Below, in pieces: positions 17,879 to 27,655 of a stretch of DNA of 56,816 nucleotides (positions within the stretch are counted from its first letter, which is position 1; each line of letters begins with the position of its first letter). The notes below the pieces were generated by a model. It did no database searches and was not told the origin of the DNA. It saw only the letters and a list, made by a program, of their open reading frames with translations. Origin of the DNA: Puniceicoccaceae bacterium (lineage in GTDB: Bacteria; Verrucomicrobiota; Verrucomicrobiia; Opitutales; JAFGAQ01); NCBI GenBank assembly GCA_028285755.1, contig JANQOQ010000010.1, forward strand, positions 240,768 to 297,583. Direction: 5' to 3'. Both the position numbers and the translations under genes were made by a program.

Positions 17879-20017
17879 GTGTCTCAGGGGATGACATTAT
17901 CAGCAGCGAATGCTTCTGACAGAAAAACACCCCTTGAGTATACGCGAAATATTGGCATAGCCGCGCATATTGATGCCGGCAAAACCACTACTACGGAACG
18001 TATCTTATATTATGCGGGCGTAGTCCATAAAATCGGTGAGGTGCATGAAGGCACAACAGTCACTGATTGGATGGAGCAGGAGCGTGAGCGGGGAATAACG
18101 ATCACATCCGCCGCCATTTCTTGTGATTGGACTTCAAAGGAAGGTCCGAGTGAGGGAATCGCGCATAAGATCAACATCATCGATACGCCCGGTCACGTAG
18201 ATTTTACCGCAGAGGTAGAGCGTTCTCTACGAGTGCTTGATGGGGCCGTTGCTGTCTTCTGTGCAGTTGCCGGGGTGCAACCCCAGTCTGAAACCGTTTG
18301 GAGGCAGATGGATAAGTATAATGTACCGCGCATCGCATTTATTAATAAAATGGATCGCACGGGAGCCGATTTTTTCGATGCCATCAAGAGTATGCGCGAA
18401 AAACTAGCGGCCAACGCTCATCCATTGTTTATCCCATTTGGTGCTGAAGAGAATTTCAAAGGCTTGATCGATCTCGTTCACGAGAACCTTATCCTCTATG
18501 ATGAAAGTGATCCGATGGGGGTTAAGTATGACCTGCTGGACATCCCAGAAGAGTATAAGGAACAAGCTGCAGAGTATCGTGAGTCGTTGATTGAGGCCGT
18601 TGCAGACTTTGACGAAGCCTTTGCCGAGAAGTATCTGGAGGGTGAGTTTTTCACGCCGGTCGAGTTTATGGCTGCGATCCGCACGGCTACCAATTCGCGC
18701 GAATTTGTTGGGGTGATTCCTGGAACTGCGTTTAAAAATAAGGGTGTTCAAAAGGTCTTGGATTGTGTGGTCAATTATCTGCCCAGTCCCCTGGATGTTG
18801 ACCCCATGCGCGGTGAAGATGAGCGTGAAAAAGAAGTGCTCATCCAGCCGGATGATTCTGCACGAGTCGCAGGCCTCGCTTTTAAGCTCTGGACAGATCC
18901 CTATGTGGGCAAACTCGTTTTCTTCCGCAATTACAGCGGTAATCTGAAAAAGGGGAGTGTTCTGTATAATCCGCGTACCGGAAAGACCGAGCGTATCAGC
19001 CGACTCATGATAATGAAGGCGGATAGCCGCGAGGATGTGGATGAGATTTTCTCGGGTGATATCTGTGCACTTATTGGAGTGCGTGATGTGGTTACCGGGG
19101 ACACGCTGTGCGAAAAGTCCTTTGATGTGCGGCTCGAACCGCCGACTTTTCCAGATCCCGTGATTTCCCTTTCCATAGAGCCGAAGACCACCGTTGACCA
19201 GGAAAAGATGTCGACAGGCTTGCAACGGTTGGCGGAGGAAGATCCTACCTTTACCGTTTCCACCAATCAGGAAACCGGGCAGACCATCATCGCCGGAATG
19301 GGTGAACTGCACCTGGAAATCATACGTGATCGCCTGATGCGTGAATTTAAAGTGGAAGCGGATTCGGGTAAGCCTATGATCGCTTATCGTGAAACGGTAA
19401 CCCAGGCTGCAAAGGCGGAAGGTAAGTTTGTGCGTCAATCCGGCGGTCGCGGCCAATACGGCCATGCGATCATCACCCTCGAGCCTGCAGAATCCGGTGC
19501 GGGTATCCACGTGGAGAGTGAGATCGTGGGTGGAGCGATTCCCAAAGAGTTTATTAAGCCGACGATGGACGGTATCCGTGAAGCTGCGACCACGGGCGTG
19601 ATTGCCGGTTATCCCGTTGTTGACTTTAACGTAAAGATCGTAGACGGATCTTTCCACGAGGTAGACTCCAATGAAATGGCCTTCAAAATGGCCGGTATAT
19701 TTGCGCTTAAGGAAGCGCTGAAAGATGCTGGACCCGTTTTGCTTGAGCCGATGATGAAAGTGGAAGTCACCTCACCCGAAGAATTTCAAGGCGATATCAT
19801 GGGCGACCTGAATCGCCGCCGTGGGCAAATCCAAAATATGGACTCCCGTAAAGGCCTCAGCATTATCAATGCGATTGTGCCCCTGGAGACTATGTTTGGC
19901 TATGCCACAGATGTCAGGTCCCTGAGTAAGGGACGTGCCAATTATTCCATGGAGCCTTCCCATTTTGAGCAGGTTCCACCAAACGTACTCGCAAAAATTG
20001 TAGAAACAGCATACTAA
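17879..20017 (+). CDS. fusA: elongation factor G
   Basis: EF-G is the GTPase that drives translocation and, with RRF, ribosome recycling. It shows the G1 loop [10 protein letters not shown]2 region [11 protein letters not shown]3 DTPGHVDF and G4 NKMD, followed by domains II to V ending in [15 protein letters not shown]. The length is 712 residues. The start is GTG at 17879, supported by a GGGAGG Shine-Dalgarno sequence about ten bases upstream. An ATG four codons later (17891) is possible. Only one fusA is visible, and tuf is not adjacent but about 17 kb downstream. Confidence 0.97.
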   Translation: MSQGMTLSAANASDRKTPLEYTRNIGIAAHIDAGKTTTTERILYYAGVVHKIGEVHEGTTVTDWMEQERERGITITSAAISCDWTSKEGPSEGIAHKINIIDTPGHVDFTAEVERSLRVLDGAVAVFCAVAGVQPQSETVWRQMDKYNVPRIAFINKMDRTGADFFDAIKSMREKLAANAHPLFIPFGAEENFKGLIDLVHENLILYDESDPMGVKYDLLDIPEEYKEQAAEYRESLIEAVADFDEAFAEKYLEGEFFTPVEFMAAIRTATNSREFVGVIPGTAFKNKGVQKVLDCVVNYLPSPLDVDPMRGEDEREKEVLIQPDDSARVAGLAFKLWTDPYVGKLVFFRNYSGNLKKGSVLYNPRTGKTERISRLMIMKADSREDVDEIFSGDICALIGVRDVVTGDTLCEKSFDVRLEPPTFPDPVISLSIEPKTTVDQEKMSTGLQRLAEEDPTFTVSTNQETGQTIIAGMGELHLEIIRDRLMREFKVEADSGKPMIAYRETVTQAAKAEGKFVRQSGGRGQYGHAIITLEPAESGAGIHVESEIVGGAIPKEFIKPTMDGIREAATTGVIAGYPVVDFNVKIVDGSFHEVDSNEMAFKMAGIFALKEALKDAGPVLLEPMMKVEVTSPEEFQGDIMGDLNRRRGQIQNMDSRKGLSIINAIVPLETMFGYATDVRSLSKGRANYSMEPSHFEQVPPNVLAKIVETAY

Positions 20018-20028
20018 CCCTTCTTTTC

Positions 20029-20337
20029 ATGAAACAACCAAAGATCAGAATTAAACTAAAAGGATTCGACTATCGTGTAATCGATCAGTCCACCAACGAG
20101 ATCGTAGATACTGCCAAGCGCTCCGGTGCCCGCGTAGCCGGTCCCATCCCTTTGCCTACTCGTATTGAGAAGTTTACCGTGCATCGTTCGCCGCACGTAA
20201 ACAAAAAGGCGATGGACCAGTTTGAGATTCGCACGCACAAGCGTTTGATTGATATTATTGAGCCGACTGCAGCAACTGTGGATGAGCTCAAAAAGCTGAA
20301 TCTGCCTGCGGGTGTGGACATTACCATCAACGTCTAA
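20029..20337 (+). CDS. rpsJ: 30S ribosomal protein S10
   Basis: S10 is a 30S head protein that also joins NusB in antitermination complexes. The segments [18 protein letters not shown] and [28 protein letters not shown] (split here across the text) are diagnostic. The length is 102 residues. It sits 11 bases after fusA. An unusually long 122-base gap with a hairpin separates it from rplC, so the S10 operon may be divided here. Confidence 0.97.
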   Translation: MKQPKIRIKLKGFDYRVIDQSTNEIVDTAKRSGARVAGPIPLPTRIEKFTVHRSPHVNKKAMDQFEIRTHKRLIDIIEPTAATVDELKKLNLPAGVDITINV

Positions 20338-20356
20338 AAAAAGTCACACTCTTTGC

Positions 20357-20384
20357 TTGATTTTTTTTAAAGCGGTGGTTTAAT
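20357..20384 (+). promoter_or_regulatory. candidate promoter before rplC
   Basis: TTGATT, a 16-base spacer and TTTAAT lie in the rpsJ-rplC gap and could start a separate rplC transcript. The match to consensus is moderate and the T-rich spacer makes chance likely. Confidence 0.28.
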
Positions 20385-20410
20385 CCAGCACTTTTACAAA
20401 TTTAAAAAAA

Positions 20411-20457
20411 CTAAAGCAGGTCTAATCGAAACGGCACTGAAGCCACCTGCCGCTTAG
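20411..20457 (+). promoter_or_regulatory. leader hairpin just before rplC start
   Basis: CTAA-GCAGGT (20411-20421, with one unpaired A) pairs with ACCTGC-TTAG (20445-20457, with a CGC bulge). The hairpin ends two bases before the rplC ATG at 20460, so it would cover the ribosome entry site. It may be an autoregulatory site for a ribosomal protein (L4 does this in E. coli, but upstream of S10). Confidence 0.45.
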
Positions 20458-20459
20458 CT

Positions 20460-21110
20460 ATGAACGTAACACTATTAGGAAAGAAAATAGGTATGACACA
20501 GGTGTTTGACGATGACAATCGTCTACACGCCGTGAGTGTTATCCAAGTGGGTCCCTGCCCGGTCACTCAAATCAAGACTGCGGATAAGGATGGTTACAAC
20601 GCCGTGCAAATCGGTTTTGACCCACAAAAAGATTCCAGACTCCCCGCAGCCAAGCGTGGTCACCTTAAAAAAGCAAAGGTGGATAGCGTCAAGAATCTCA
20701 AAGAGTTTCGCGTCAATGACACCGCAGATTTCAATGTGGGCGATGTGCTCACAGTTGAAAAATTTGCTGAAGGCGAAAAGGTCGATGTGATCGGCACAAC
20801 CAAGGGACGTGGTTTCCAGGGCGTGGTAAAACGCTACAATTTCGGAGGCGGCCCTGCTTCTCACGGCTCTATGACTCACCGTCGTGGGGGTTCTTATGGT
20901 CTCTGTCAGTATCCCGGTCGTGTATTTAAGGGTAAGAAGATGCCCGGACATATGGGTGACGTGCAGCGCACCGTTCAAAACCTGAAGGTGATCAAAATTG
21001 TTCCTGAAAAGAATTTGATCCTTATCGCGGGTAGTATCCCCGGTGCAAACGGTTCACTCGTTCAGGTAAGAACGGCGAAAAAGAAACGCATCCCTAAACA
21101 AGCGGCCTAA
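20460..21110 (+). CDS. rplC: 50S ribosomal protein L3
   Basis: L3 is a primary 50S assembly protein whose long loop reaches the peptidyl transferase centre. LLGKKIGMTQVFDDDNR, the loop region GGGPASHGSMTHRRGGSYG and FKGKKMPGHMGDVQ are diagnostic. The length is 216 residues. No Shine-Dalgarno sequence is visible, and a hairpin ends at the start codon. rplD follows after 24 bases. Confidence 0.98.
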   Translation: MNVTLLGKKIGMTQVFDDDNRLHAVSVIQVGPCPVTQIKTADKDGYNAVQIGFDPQKDSRLPAAKRGHLKKAKVDSVKNLKEFRVNDTADFNVGDVLTVEKFAEGEKVDVIGTTKGRGFQGVVKRYNFGGGPASHGSMTHRRGGSYGLCQYPGRVFKGKKMPGHMGDVQRTVQNLKVIKIVPEKNLILIAGSIPGANGSLVQVRTAKKKRIPKQAA

Positions 21111-21134
21111 TAAGAGTAGAGGAGAAAAGATTCG

Positions 21135-21770
21135 ATGAAATTTAAACTTTATAGTCCCGACGGCGCGAGCAACTCTGAGAAAGAGCTGAAGGAATGGCCT
21201 GTGCTTGAAGGCACCAAGGGTGTTCAGGCGCTCCGTCAATATATTTTGGCCGTATTTAATAACAAGCGGCAGGGCACCGTATCTACCAAGACACGTGCAG
21301 AGGTTAGCGGCACGGGTAAAAAGCCATTCCGCCAAAAAGGTACCGGTATGGCTCGTCAAGGTTCTAAGCGCACGGTAATCTGGCGCACCGGTGGTGTGGT
21401 ATTTGGCCCGAAGCCTCGCGATTACTCGCAAAAGGTAAATAAGAAGGTTAAGGCTCTTGCATTTCAGCGTGCACTCTTTGAGCGTGCGAATGACGGCAAG
21501 ATCGACCTGATCGAAAAGTTTGAAGCCTCTGAGCCGAAGACGAAGCAGGTCACTTCCTTGCTCAGCAAAATCAAACCTGAGGGTAAGATCCTGATCGTGG
21601 ATGATGCGTTTGAGCAAAATACAGTGCTCGCTTCACGTAATATTGAGCGTGTGACCATGTGCCAATCTGCATCTTTGAATGCTTTAGACCTCATTCACAG
21701 CCATCACATCCTGATGACCGAACGCGGCGCCGACACCGTTATCGCCCGATTGAAAGGAGCCAGCTCATGA
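21135..21770 (+). CDS. rplD: 50S ribosomal protein L4
   Basis: L4 lines the peptide exit tunnel and in some bacteria represses the S10 operon. The tunnel-loop segment KTRAEVSGTGKKPFRQKGTG and ARQGSKRTVIWRTGGVVFGP are clear. The length is 211 residues. A GAGGAG Shine-Dalgarno sequence precedes the ATG. The last codons overlap rplW (ATGA). Confidence 0.98.
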   Translation: MKFKLYSPDGASNSEKELKEWPVLEGTKGVQALRQYILAVFNNKRQGTVSTKTRAEVSGTGKKPFRQKGTGMARQGSKRTVIWRTGGVVFGPKPRDYSQKVNKKVKALAFQRALFERANDGKIDLIEKFEASEPKTKQVTSLLSKIKPEGKILIVDDAFEQNTVLASRNIERVTMCQSASLNALDLIHSHHILMTERGADTVIARLKGASS

Positions 21771-22057
21771 TCAATCCTGCTAAAATTTTAAAAGAATCGA
21801 TTGTTACCGAGAAAGCGACTCAGCTTTCTGCGAATAATAATCAGTATTCATTCGAAGTTTACCCGGACGCGGACAAGAAGCAGATCGCTGAGGCGGTTGA
21901 AAACCTGTTCAAGGTAGAGGTCGTTCGCGTAAATGTGTTCAACAAAAAATCAGTTAAAAAACGCAGCCGCATGAATCGCAACCAAATGGGCGTGAAGCGC
22001 GGTATGAAGAAAGCCATCGTTACCGTTAAGCAGGGCGATGCCATTGAGCTTGTGTAA
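21767..22057 (+). CDS. rplW: 50S ribosomal protein L23
   Basis: L23 lies at the tunnel exit and docks trigger factor and SRP. The start is placed at ATG 21767 (MINPAKILKESIVTEKATQL), overlapping the rplD stop as ATGA. The longer frame from 21659 belongs to rplD sequence in another frame and is rejected. VEVVRVNVFNKKSVKKRSR is the usual rRNA-binding strand and loop. The length is 96 residues. Confidence 0.96.
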   Translation: MINPAKILKESIVTEKATQLSANNNQYSFEVYPDADKKQIAEAVENLFKVEVVRVNVFNKKSVKKRSRMNRNQMGVKRGMKKAIVTVKQGDAIELV

Positions 22058-22078
22058 CGAGCAATAGGAGAAAGAACC

Positions 22079-22921
22079 ATGCCTTTAATTGAAACCAAAC
22101 CGGTAACTCCCAGCCAGCGCTTCTATGTGCACAATCGGGCTGAGGTTTCCAAGAAGCGCCCGGAAAAGTCGCTTACCAAGCACGTTCACCGTAAGAAGGG
22201 TCGTAACGCATACGGTCGTATTACATCCCGTCGTCGCGGCGGAGGGCACAAACGCCTCTACCGTACGATTGATTTTAAGCGCAACAAGCTGGATATGAAT
22301 GCTGAGGTATTGGCGATCGAATATGATCCCAATCGAAGCGCGCATATCGCACTCGTGAAATACGAAGACGGTGAGAAGCGCTATATTATTGCAGCAGCGG
22401 GGATGAAAGAGGGTGACGTAGTTCGTAACTCTAATGACAAGATCGCGTTCGATAACGGCAACTGCATGCCGATGAAATTTTTACCGCCGACTACAAGTAT
22501 GTTTGCTCTTGAGCTATTACCCGGTAAAGGTGCACAGCTCGTTCGCTCCGCCGGTCAGTCTGCTCAATTGATCAAGATTGAAGAGAAGAATGTAACTGTG
22601 AAGTTACCAAGTGGCGAGATCCGCCTGATCAATGCAAACTGCAAGGCAACGATTGGTGAAGTGAGCAATGGTACTCACCAGAATGCGACTGTCGGTAAAG
22701 CAGGACGCAGCCGTTGGCTCGGCAAGCGCCCACGCGTTCGTGGGGTAGCGATGAACCCCGTGGATCACCCAATGGGTGGGGGTGAAGGCCGAACATCCGG
22801 TGGGGGTCACCCAATGTCTCCATGGGGTCAGCTTTCTAAGGGGTTCCCGACGCGCAAGCGCTCGAAGACCACTAACAACATGATCCTCGTACGCAGGAAC
22901 GGAAGGAAATTCAGCCGCTAA
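22079..22921 (+). CDS. rplB: 50S ribosomal protein L2
   Basis: L2 is needed for subunit joining and peptidyl transfer. The C-terminal core NPVDHPMGGGEGRTSGGGHP contains the essential histidine. SRRRGGGHKRLYR and GRSRWLGKRPRVRGVAMNP are also typical. The length is 280 residues, slightly longer than in E. coli. An AGGAG Shine-Dalgarno sequence is present. Confidence 0.98.
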   Translation: MPLIETKPVTPSQRFYVHNRAEVSKKRPEKSLTKHVHRKKGRNAYGRITSRRRGGGHKRLYRTIDFKRNKLDMNAEVLAIEYDPNRSAHIALVKYEDGEKRYIIAAAGMKEGDVVRNSNDKIAFDNGNCMPMKFLPPTTSMFALELLPGKGAQLVRSAGQSAQLIKIEEKNVTVKLPSGEIRLINANCKATIGEVSNGTHQNATVGKAGRSRWLGKRPRVRGVAMNPVDHPMGGGEGRTSGGGHPMSPWGQLSKGFPTRKRSKTTNNMILVRRNGRKFSR

Positions 22922-22940
22922 TCGCAGACACTTTTAAGTT

Positions 22941-23210
22941 ATGGCCAGATCAATTAAAAAAGGATTTTTCGTAGACCCGAGTTTGATGAAAAAAGTCGAG
23001 GAGGCTCAGGCGAGCAACTCGCGCAAACCCATCCAGACGTGGTCACGCCGCTCCACGATTACACCGGAGTTTGTCGGCTTAAACATTAACGTTCATAACG
23101 GGCGCCAGTTCATCACGGTTTATGTGACTGAAAATATGGTAGGCCATAAGTTGGGTGAGTTTTCGATTACTCGTACCTTTAAGGGGCACAGCCCACATAC
23201 CCAGCGCTAA
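22941..23210 (+). CDS. rpsS: 30S ribosomal protein S19
   Basis: S19 forms a head complex with S13 near the A site. [19 protein letters not shown] and [17 protein letters not shown] are diagnostic. The length is 89 residues. It sits between rplB and rplV as in all S10 operons. Confidence 0.98.
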   Translation: MARSIKKGFFVDPSLMKKVEEAQASNSRKPIQTWSRRSTITPEFVGLNINVHNGRQFITVYVTENMVGHKLGEFSITRTFKGHSPHTQR

Positions 23211-23228
23211 GTCAACTGTCGTACAATC

Positions 23229-23561
23229 ATGGAAATTACCGCACTTACCAAATATGCACGCATTTCGCCGAAAAAGGCTCGCCAGGTCGCGAGTGAAATT
23301 CAGGGGCGCAATGCTGCGGAGGCTGCTCAGCTGCTTAAATTTATTCCCCGTAAATCTGCACGTCTGATTCTCAAGACTTTGAATTCAGCGATCGCGAATG
23401 CGGAAAACAACAATAATCTGGTTGCAGATGCACTGATAGTGAAGAGCGCCCGTATCGACGAAGGGCCTGCGATGAAGCGTTTCCGTCCGGTAGCCCGAGG
23501 CTCTGCTCATCCTTTCAAAAAGCGCATGAGCCACATCAACATCGTATTAACCGAAGCATAG
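23229..23561 (+). CDS. rplV: 50S ribosomal protein L22
   Basis: L22 lines the exit tunnel and contributes to the macrolide-binding region. YARISPKKARQVASEI and the beta-hairpin tip KRFRPVARGSAHPFKKRMSH are diagnostic. The length is 110 residues, as usual. Confidence 0.98.
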   Translation: MEITALTKYARISPKKARQVASEIQGRNAAEAAQLLKFIPRKSARLILKTLNSAIANAENNNNLVADALIVKSARIDEGPAMKRFRPVARGSAHPFKKRMSHINIVLTEA

Positions 23562-23573
23562 GAATTTTTAATA

Positions 23574-24203
23574 ATGGGACAAAAAGTAAATCCAATCGGC
23601 TTTCGCCTCTCCGTCCGTCGTGACTGGAAATCCCGCTGGTATGCGAGCAAAAAGGAGTTTCCTGGCCTCATCCTTGAAGATCAGAAAATTCGTGAGTTTC
23701 TGAACAAGAAGCTCAAGTATGCATCGGTGCCGGATATTTTCATTGAGCGTGCATCCAACCGGGTGCGTGTGAAGATCTACACGGCGCGTCCGGGATTTGT
23801 GATTGGCCGCAAAGGGGCTGAGCTCGATAAGCTTAAGGATGATCTTGCGAAGCTCGTAGGCCGTGAGGTGATTGTAGATGTTCAGGAAGTGAAAAAGCCG
23901 GATCTTGAAGCACAGCTGGTTGCTGAAAATGTGGCCCTTCAGCTGGAGCGTCGTATTTCATTCCGTCGCGCGATGAAGAAAGCCGTACAGACTACCATGT
24001 CCCTGGGCGCGGAGGGTATCCGTATCCAGTGTGCCGGCCGTTTGGGTGGAGCAGAAATTGCCCGCACCGAGCAGCAGCGCATGGGGCGTGTGCCTTTGCA
24101 TACACTGCGTGAAGATATTAACTACGGTTTTGCAAATGCGCAGACCGTTTATGGAACCATCGGGGTAAAGTGTTGGATATGCTTACCTCGCGTAGAAGAA
24201 TAA
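23574..24203 (+). CDS. rpsC: 30S ribosomal protein S3
   Basis: S3 lines the mRNA entry channel and has helicase activity with S4. The start [19 protein letters not shown] is canonical. The KH-domain GxxG loop is GRKG in [36 protein letters not shown] is in the C-terminal domain. The length of 209 residues is at the short end, with only a brief C-terminal tail. Confidence 0.98.
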   Translation: MGQKVNPIGFRLSVRRDWKSRWYASKKEFPGLILEDQKIREFLNKKLKYASVPDIFIERASNRVRVKIYTARPGFVIGRKGAELDKLKDDLAKLVGREVIVDVQEVKKPDLEAQLVAENVALQLERRISFRRAMKKAVQTTMSLGAEGIRIQCAGRLGGAEIARTEQQRMGRVPLHTLREDINYGFANAQTVYGTIGVKCWICLPRVEE

Positions 24204-24227
24204 TTTTAGACAGGATCGTAACTCACC

Positions 24228-24647
24228 ATGGCACTTATCCCAAACAGAACTAAGTATCGTAAAGTCCAGAAAGGGCGTATTCGCGGTAAAGCGAAACGCG
24301 GGGACTTTATCGCATTTGGCGATTACGGTATTCAAACTTTGGAAAGCGGAAAAATCTCTGCCCAGCAAATCGAGGCAGCACGTATCGCGATCAACCGTTA
24401 CCTGAAACGTAAAGGTAAGGTGTGGATTCGCATTTTCCCGCAAAAACCAATCACTAAGAAACCTGCGGAAACCCGCATGGGTAAAGGTAAGGGTAATGTG
24501 GATCACTGGGTAGCCGTTGTGCGCCCTGGGAATATCCTCTTTGAGGTTTCCGGTTGCCCTATCGGTCTTGCCCGTGAAGCCATGCGCCTGGCAGACGGTA
24601 AGCTCTCTGTGCGTTGCCGCTTCGTAGCCAAGGAAGGCTTAGAGTAA
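24228..24647 (+). CDS. rplP: 50S ribosomal protein L16
   Basis: L16 contacts A-site tRNA and the L7/L12 base. [39 protein letters not shown] and [16 protein letters not shown] are diagnostic. The length is 139 residues. Confidence 0.98.
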   Translation: MALIPNRTKYRKVQKGRIRGKAKRGDFIAFGDYGIQTLESGKISAQQIEAARIAINRYLKRKGKVWIRIFPQKPITKKPAETRMGKGKGNVDHWVAVVRPGNILFEVSGCPIGLAREAMRLADGKLSVRCRFVAKEGLE

Positions 24648-24665
24648 GAAAGGAACGATTGAACA

Positions 24666-24878
24666 ATGGCTAAAAACTCCAATTTAAGCGAATTAACCGA
24701 AGCTGAGCTCGAGAAGGAAATTCGGGATGCAGAAACTGATTTAGTATCTCTGCGCCTTCGCAAGCAAACCGGTCAGGTAGAGAAGCCGCATCAGCTCAAA
24801 GAGCTGCGCCGCAAAATCGCCCGTCTGAAAACCTACCTCAACCAAAAGAAACGTGCGGAAGAGGTTCAAGCAGCGTAA
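24666..24878 (+). CDS. rpmC: 50S ribosomal protein L29
   Basis: L29 lies at the tunnel exit next to L23. It is a short two-helix protein of 70 residues with ELTEAELEKEIRDAETDLVSL then LRKQTGQVEKPHQLKELRRKIARLKT (read in two parts), the usual L29 pattern. An AAAGGA Shine-Dalgarno-like sequence precedes it. Confidence 0.96.
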   Translation: MAKNSNLSELTEAELEKEIRDAETDLVSLRLRKQTGQVEKPHQLKELRRKIARLKTYLNQKKRAEEVQAA

Positions 24879-24890
24879 GGAAATAGAACC

Positions 24891-25154
24891 ATGGAACGAA
24901 ACAAACGAAAAAATTTAACAGGAGTCGTAACTTCCCGTAGCGGCGATAAGTCCGTAAAGGTGGTTTACTTCTACAAAAGACCACACCCGCTTTATAAGAA
25001 AGAGATTAAGCGTAAAACGGTGCTGCACGCTCATGATGAGAAAAATGAGTGTGGCGTAGGCGACAAAGTCGAGATCATGGAAACCCGCCCCCTCAGTAAG
25101 CTTAAGCGCTGGCGAGTGGTGAAAGTGGCTGAAAAAGCTCCGATCGTAGGATAA
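24891..25154 (+). CDS. rpsQ: 30S ribosomal protein S17
   Basis: S17 binds 16S rRNA helices 7 and 11 early in assembly. GVVTSRSGDKSVKVVYFYKR and GDKVEIMETRPLSKLKRWRV are typical of its OB fold. The length is 87 residues. Confidence 0.97.
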   Translation: MERNKRKNLTGVVTSRSGDKSVKVVYFYKRPHPLYKKEIKRKTVLHAHDEKNECGVGDKVEIMETRPLSKLKRWRVVKVAEKAPIVG

Positions 25155-25178
25155 TTTAGACTAAGGAGAGACGATCTT

Positions 25179-25541
25179 ATGATTCAGATGCAAAGTGCCA
25201 TGGAGGTAGCCGATAACAGCGGAGCAAAAACCGCTGTGATGATACGCCGCCTCGGTCAAAACAAGAAGACGGCTTCGGTGGGCGATGTTGTGGTTTGCCA
25301 CGTTACCGAGCGCTCACCTGATTCCAATTTGAAGAAGGGTGCTGTAGTTCGAGCAGTCGTGGTTCGCACCCGTGCGCCCATCAAGCGTGGAGACGGTTCC
25401 GTATTACGCTTCGATGAGAATGCAGTGGTTATCGTAAATAATGACGGTAATCCCGTAGGCACTCGTATTTTTGGACCCGTTGCACGTGAGTTGCGCGGTA
25501 AATTCATGAAGATCATTTCACTGGCTCCGGAGGTATTGTAG
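25179..25541 (+). CDS. rplN: 50S ribosomal protein L14
   Basis: L14 lies at the subunit interface and is the docking site of Rsf[38 protein letters not shown] and [16 protein letters not shown] are diagnostic. The length is 120 residues. A strong AAGGAG Shine-Dalgarno sequence is present upstream. Confidence 0.98.
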   Translation: MIQMQSAMEVADNSGAKTAVMIRRLGQNKKTASVGDVVVCHVTERSPDSNLKKGAVVRAVVVRTRAPIKRGDGSVLRFDENAVVIVNNDGNPVGTRIFGPVARELRGKFMKIISLAPEVL

Positions 25542-25542
25542 T

Positions 25543-25794
25543 ATGAATAAATCGATCAAAAGAGGTGAAGAGGTCGTCGTAATCAGCGGCGCCAGCAAAG
25601 GCCAGAAAGGTCGTATCCTGCAAGTGCTTCCCAAGAAAGAACGCGTCGTTATCGAGGGCGTGAACTTCCGTAAAAAACACATGAAGAAAACAGACAAGGA
25701 TGAAGGCGGCATCATCGAGCGTGAGGCCTCAATCCACGTATCCAATGTAATGCTGGCATCCAAGTATGACAGCCGCAGCAGTGCAAAGGAGTAA
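25543..25794 (+). CDS. rplX: 50S ribosomal protein L24 (short form)
   Basis: L24 begins 50S assembly. The KOW motif is seen in GEEVVVISGASKGQKGRILQV, followed by VIEGVNFRKKHMK. The length is 83 residues, about 20 less than the E. coli protein, because the C-terminal part is reduced. It starts directly after the rplN stop. Confidence 0.95.
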   Translation: MNKSIKRGEEVVVISGASKGQKGRILQVLPKKERVVIEGVNFRKKHMKKTDKDEGGIIEREASIHVSNVMLASKYDSRSSAKE

Positions 25795-25800
25795 CATCAT

Positions 25801-26373
25801 ATGAGCGACAAAGCTAAACCTTATTTAAAAACCCTTTACGCGGAGAAAATTATACCCGAGCTTCGTAAGACTCGCGGCTATAAGAACATCCACGATGTGC
25901 CTACCATTTCCAAGGTGGTTATCAACACAGGCATCAATGCGTCCAAGGACAAGCAGTATATCGAGGATGCCGTACGTGATCTGGGTCGTATCTCCGGCCA
26001 AAAGGCAGTGATTACCAAAGCACGTATTTCTGTATCGAACTTTAAACTCCGTGAAGGTATGCCCAATGGCGCACGCGTGACTTTGCGCGGTGACAACATG
26101 TGGGAGTTCCTGTATCGCTTTATCAACCTGGCGCTCCCCAGTATTCGTGACTTCCGTGGAGTAGCCAATAAGTTTGATGGCAGTGGTAATTATAACATTG
26201 GTATTACCGACCACACCATTTTTCCGGAAATTGCATCCGATTCCAAGAGCATAAGTCTGGGAATGGACATCGCAATCGTAACCACAGCAACTACCGACGA
26301 AGAAGGTAAGGAATTACTTTCGCTCATCGGAATGCCATTCCGCAAACAACAAACCCAGGAACAGGCAGCATAA
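25801..26373 (+). CDS. rplE: 50S ribosomal protein L5
   Basis: L5 binds 5S rRNA and forms the bridge to S13. KVVINTGINASKDKQ, VTLRGDNMWEFLYRFIN and RDFRGVANKFDGSGNYNIG are diagnostic. The length is 190 residues, with a short glutamine-rich C terminus (QQTQEQAA). Confidence 0.98.
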   Translation: MSDKAKPYLKTLYAEKIIPELRKTRGYKNIHDVPTISKVVINTGINASKDKQYIEDAVRDLGRISGQKAVITKARISVSNFKLREGMPNGARVTLRGDNMWEFLYRFINLALPSIRDFRGVANKFDGSGNYNIGITDHTIFPEIASDSKSISLGMDIAIVTTATTDEEGKELLSLIGMPFRKQQTQEQAA

Positions 26374-26382
26374 TTTTTAACC

Positions 26383-26688
26383 ATGGCTAAAAAATCTAAA
26401 ATTCAGCACAATCTTAAGCGTATCCGTTTGATCGAGAAATACGCTGAAAAGCGAAAAGAGTTGAAGGCCATCCTCGCGGACCCTGAAACTTCGGATGAAG
26501 ACTTTTACAAAGCACAGCGTAAGCTGACCAAGTTGCCTCGCAACTCCAGCCGCATCCGTGCGCGTAATCGTTGTTCAGTAACGGGCCGCCCGCGCGGCTA
26601 CATCCGCAAATTCGGGCTATCGCGCCTGACTTTCCGCGAACTCGCAAACGAAGGTAAAATTCCGGGAGTAACCAAATCCTCCTGGTAA
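26383..26688 (+). CDS. rpsN: 30S ribosomal protein S14, zinc-free form
   Basis: S14 is a 30S head protein. This is the long C-minus form: 101 residues, with the C-terminal region [21 protein letters not shown] but without the CxxC..CxxC ribbon of the zinc form. [20 protein letters not shown] is the usual end. It needs no zinc, in line with the zinc-free RpoC in this genome. Confidence 0.97.
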   Translation: MAKKSKIQHNLKRIRLIEKYAEKRKELKAILADPETSDEDFYKAQRKLTKLPRNSSRIRARNRCSVTGRPRGYIRKFGLSRLTFRELANEGKIPGVTKSSW

Positions 26689-26702
26689 GAAAGGAAGTAA
26701 TT

Positions 26703-27101
26703 ATGGCAGTACATGATGTTATAGGTGATTTCCTGACGACTCTTCGCAACGCTTCCAAGGCTCAAAAGGAAGAGGTGATTGTATTTCACTCGAAAGTAAA
26801 AGAAGGTATCCTGCGTATCCTAAAGGATGAAGGCTATATTGCTGACTATGAGGTGACTGACACCGACAGCAAGATCAAGAAGCTGAAAATCTCGATGCGT
26901 TATGTGGATGGCACTCCTTCGCTGACTGATATTCAGCGCGTGAGTAAGCCCGGTCGTCGCACTTATTCGAAGAGTGACGAAGTTCCCCAGGTTTTGGGTG
27001 GCATCGGCTTCTCTATTCTAACCACTCCCAAAGGCATTCTGAATGACCGCGAAGCGCGTCGTGAGAAAGTCGGGGGTGAAGTATTATGTTCCGTTTGGTA
27101 A
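26703..27101 (+). CDS. rpsH: 30S ribosomal protein S8
   Basis: S8 binds the central domain of 16S rRNA and represses the spc operon in E. coli. VHDVIGDFLTTLRNASKAQ is the N-terminal motif, and ILTTPKGILNDREARREKVGG followed by CSVW is the C-terminal motif. The length is 132 residues. rplF starts 4 bases after the stop. Confidence 0.98.
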   Translation: MAVHDVIGDFLTTLRNASKAQKEEVIVFHSKVKEGILRILKDEGYIADYEVTDTDSKIKKLKISMRYVDGTPSLTDIQRVSKPGRRTYSKSDEVPQVLGGIGFSILTTPKGILNDREARREKVGGEVLCSVW

Positions 27102-27105
27102 AGTC

Positions 27106-27642
27106 ATGAGTAGAGTAGGCAAACTTCCAGTAGAAATCCCCGCGAACGTTAAATTCTCAGTCGAGAATAATCATGTTGTGATTGAAGGACCCAAGGGGAA
27201 AAATGAACAAACTTTTCACAGCAGTGTTGAGATCACAGCCAAAGACGGGCAGGTAGAAGTCACTCCGCGTGATAACAGCCGCCTGGCAAAAGCCCTTTAT
27301 GGCACAGTACGCTCAATCATCAATGGTATGGTTGTGGGTGTTGTTGATGGATTCAGTAAGAATCTTATCATCAATGGGGTAGGGTTCCGCGCTGAAGTGA
27401 AGGGCGATATCATCGATCTTTCCCTGGGTTATTCGCATCCGATCCACCACCGCATCCCTGAGAACGTTAAAGTGACCATCAAGGATGGCACCAAAATTAC
27501 GATCGAGGGCATCAACAAACAGGTGGTGGGGCAGCTCGCGGCCAGTATCAAGCAATATTATCCGATGGAGCCTTACAAGGGTAAGGGCGTTAAGATCGAA
27601 GGCGATTACGTACGCCGCAAGGAAGGTAAGAAAACTGCATAA
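27106..27642 (+). CDS. rplF: 50S ribosomal protein L6
   Basis: L6 lies near the factor-binding site. The start is placed at ATG 27106 (MSRVGKLPVEIPANVKF), which matches the family. The longer frame from 27043 lies inside rpsH and is rejected. GVGFRAEVKGDIIDLSLGYSHP and YKGKGVKIEGDYVRRKEGKK are diagnostic. The length is 178 residues. Confidence 0.97.
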   Translation: MSRVGKLPVEIPANVKFSVENNHVVIEGPKGKNEQTFHSSVEITAKDGQVEVTPRDNSRLAKALYGTVRSIINGMVVGVVDGFSKNLIINGVGFRAEVKGDIIDLSLGYSHPIHHRIPENVKVTIKDGTKITIEGINKQVVGQLAASIKQYYPMEPYKGKGVKIEGDYVRRKEGKKTA

Positions 27643-27655
27643 CGCACTCTAGAAA

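Noticed and set aside
18404-19657. 417-codon open frame on the minus strand inside fusA
   Set aside because: It is fully antisense to a strongly conserved EF-G gene and has no recognisable domain or start signal; it arises from codon bias of fusA.
21659-21766. Longer N terminus for L23
   Set aside because: The extra codons lie in another frame of rplD, and MINPAKILKESIVTEK matches the family start.
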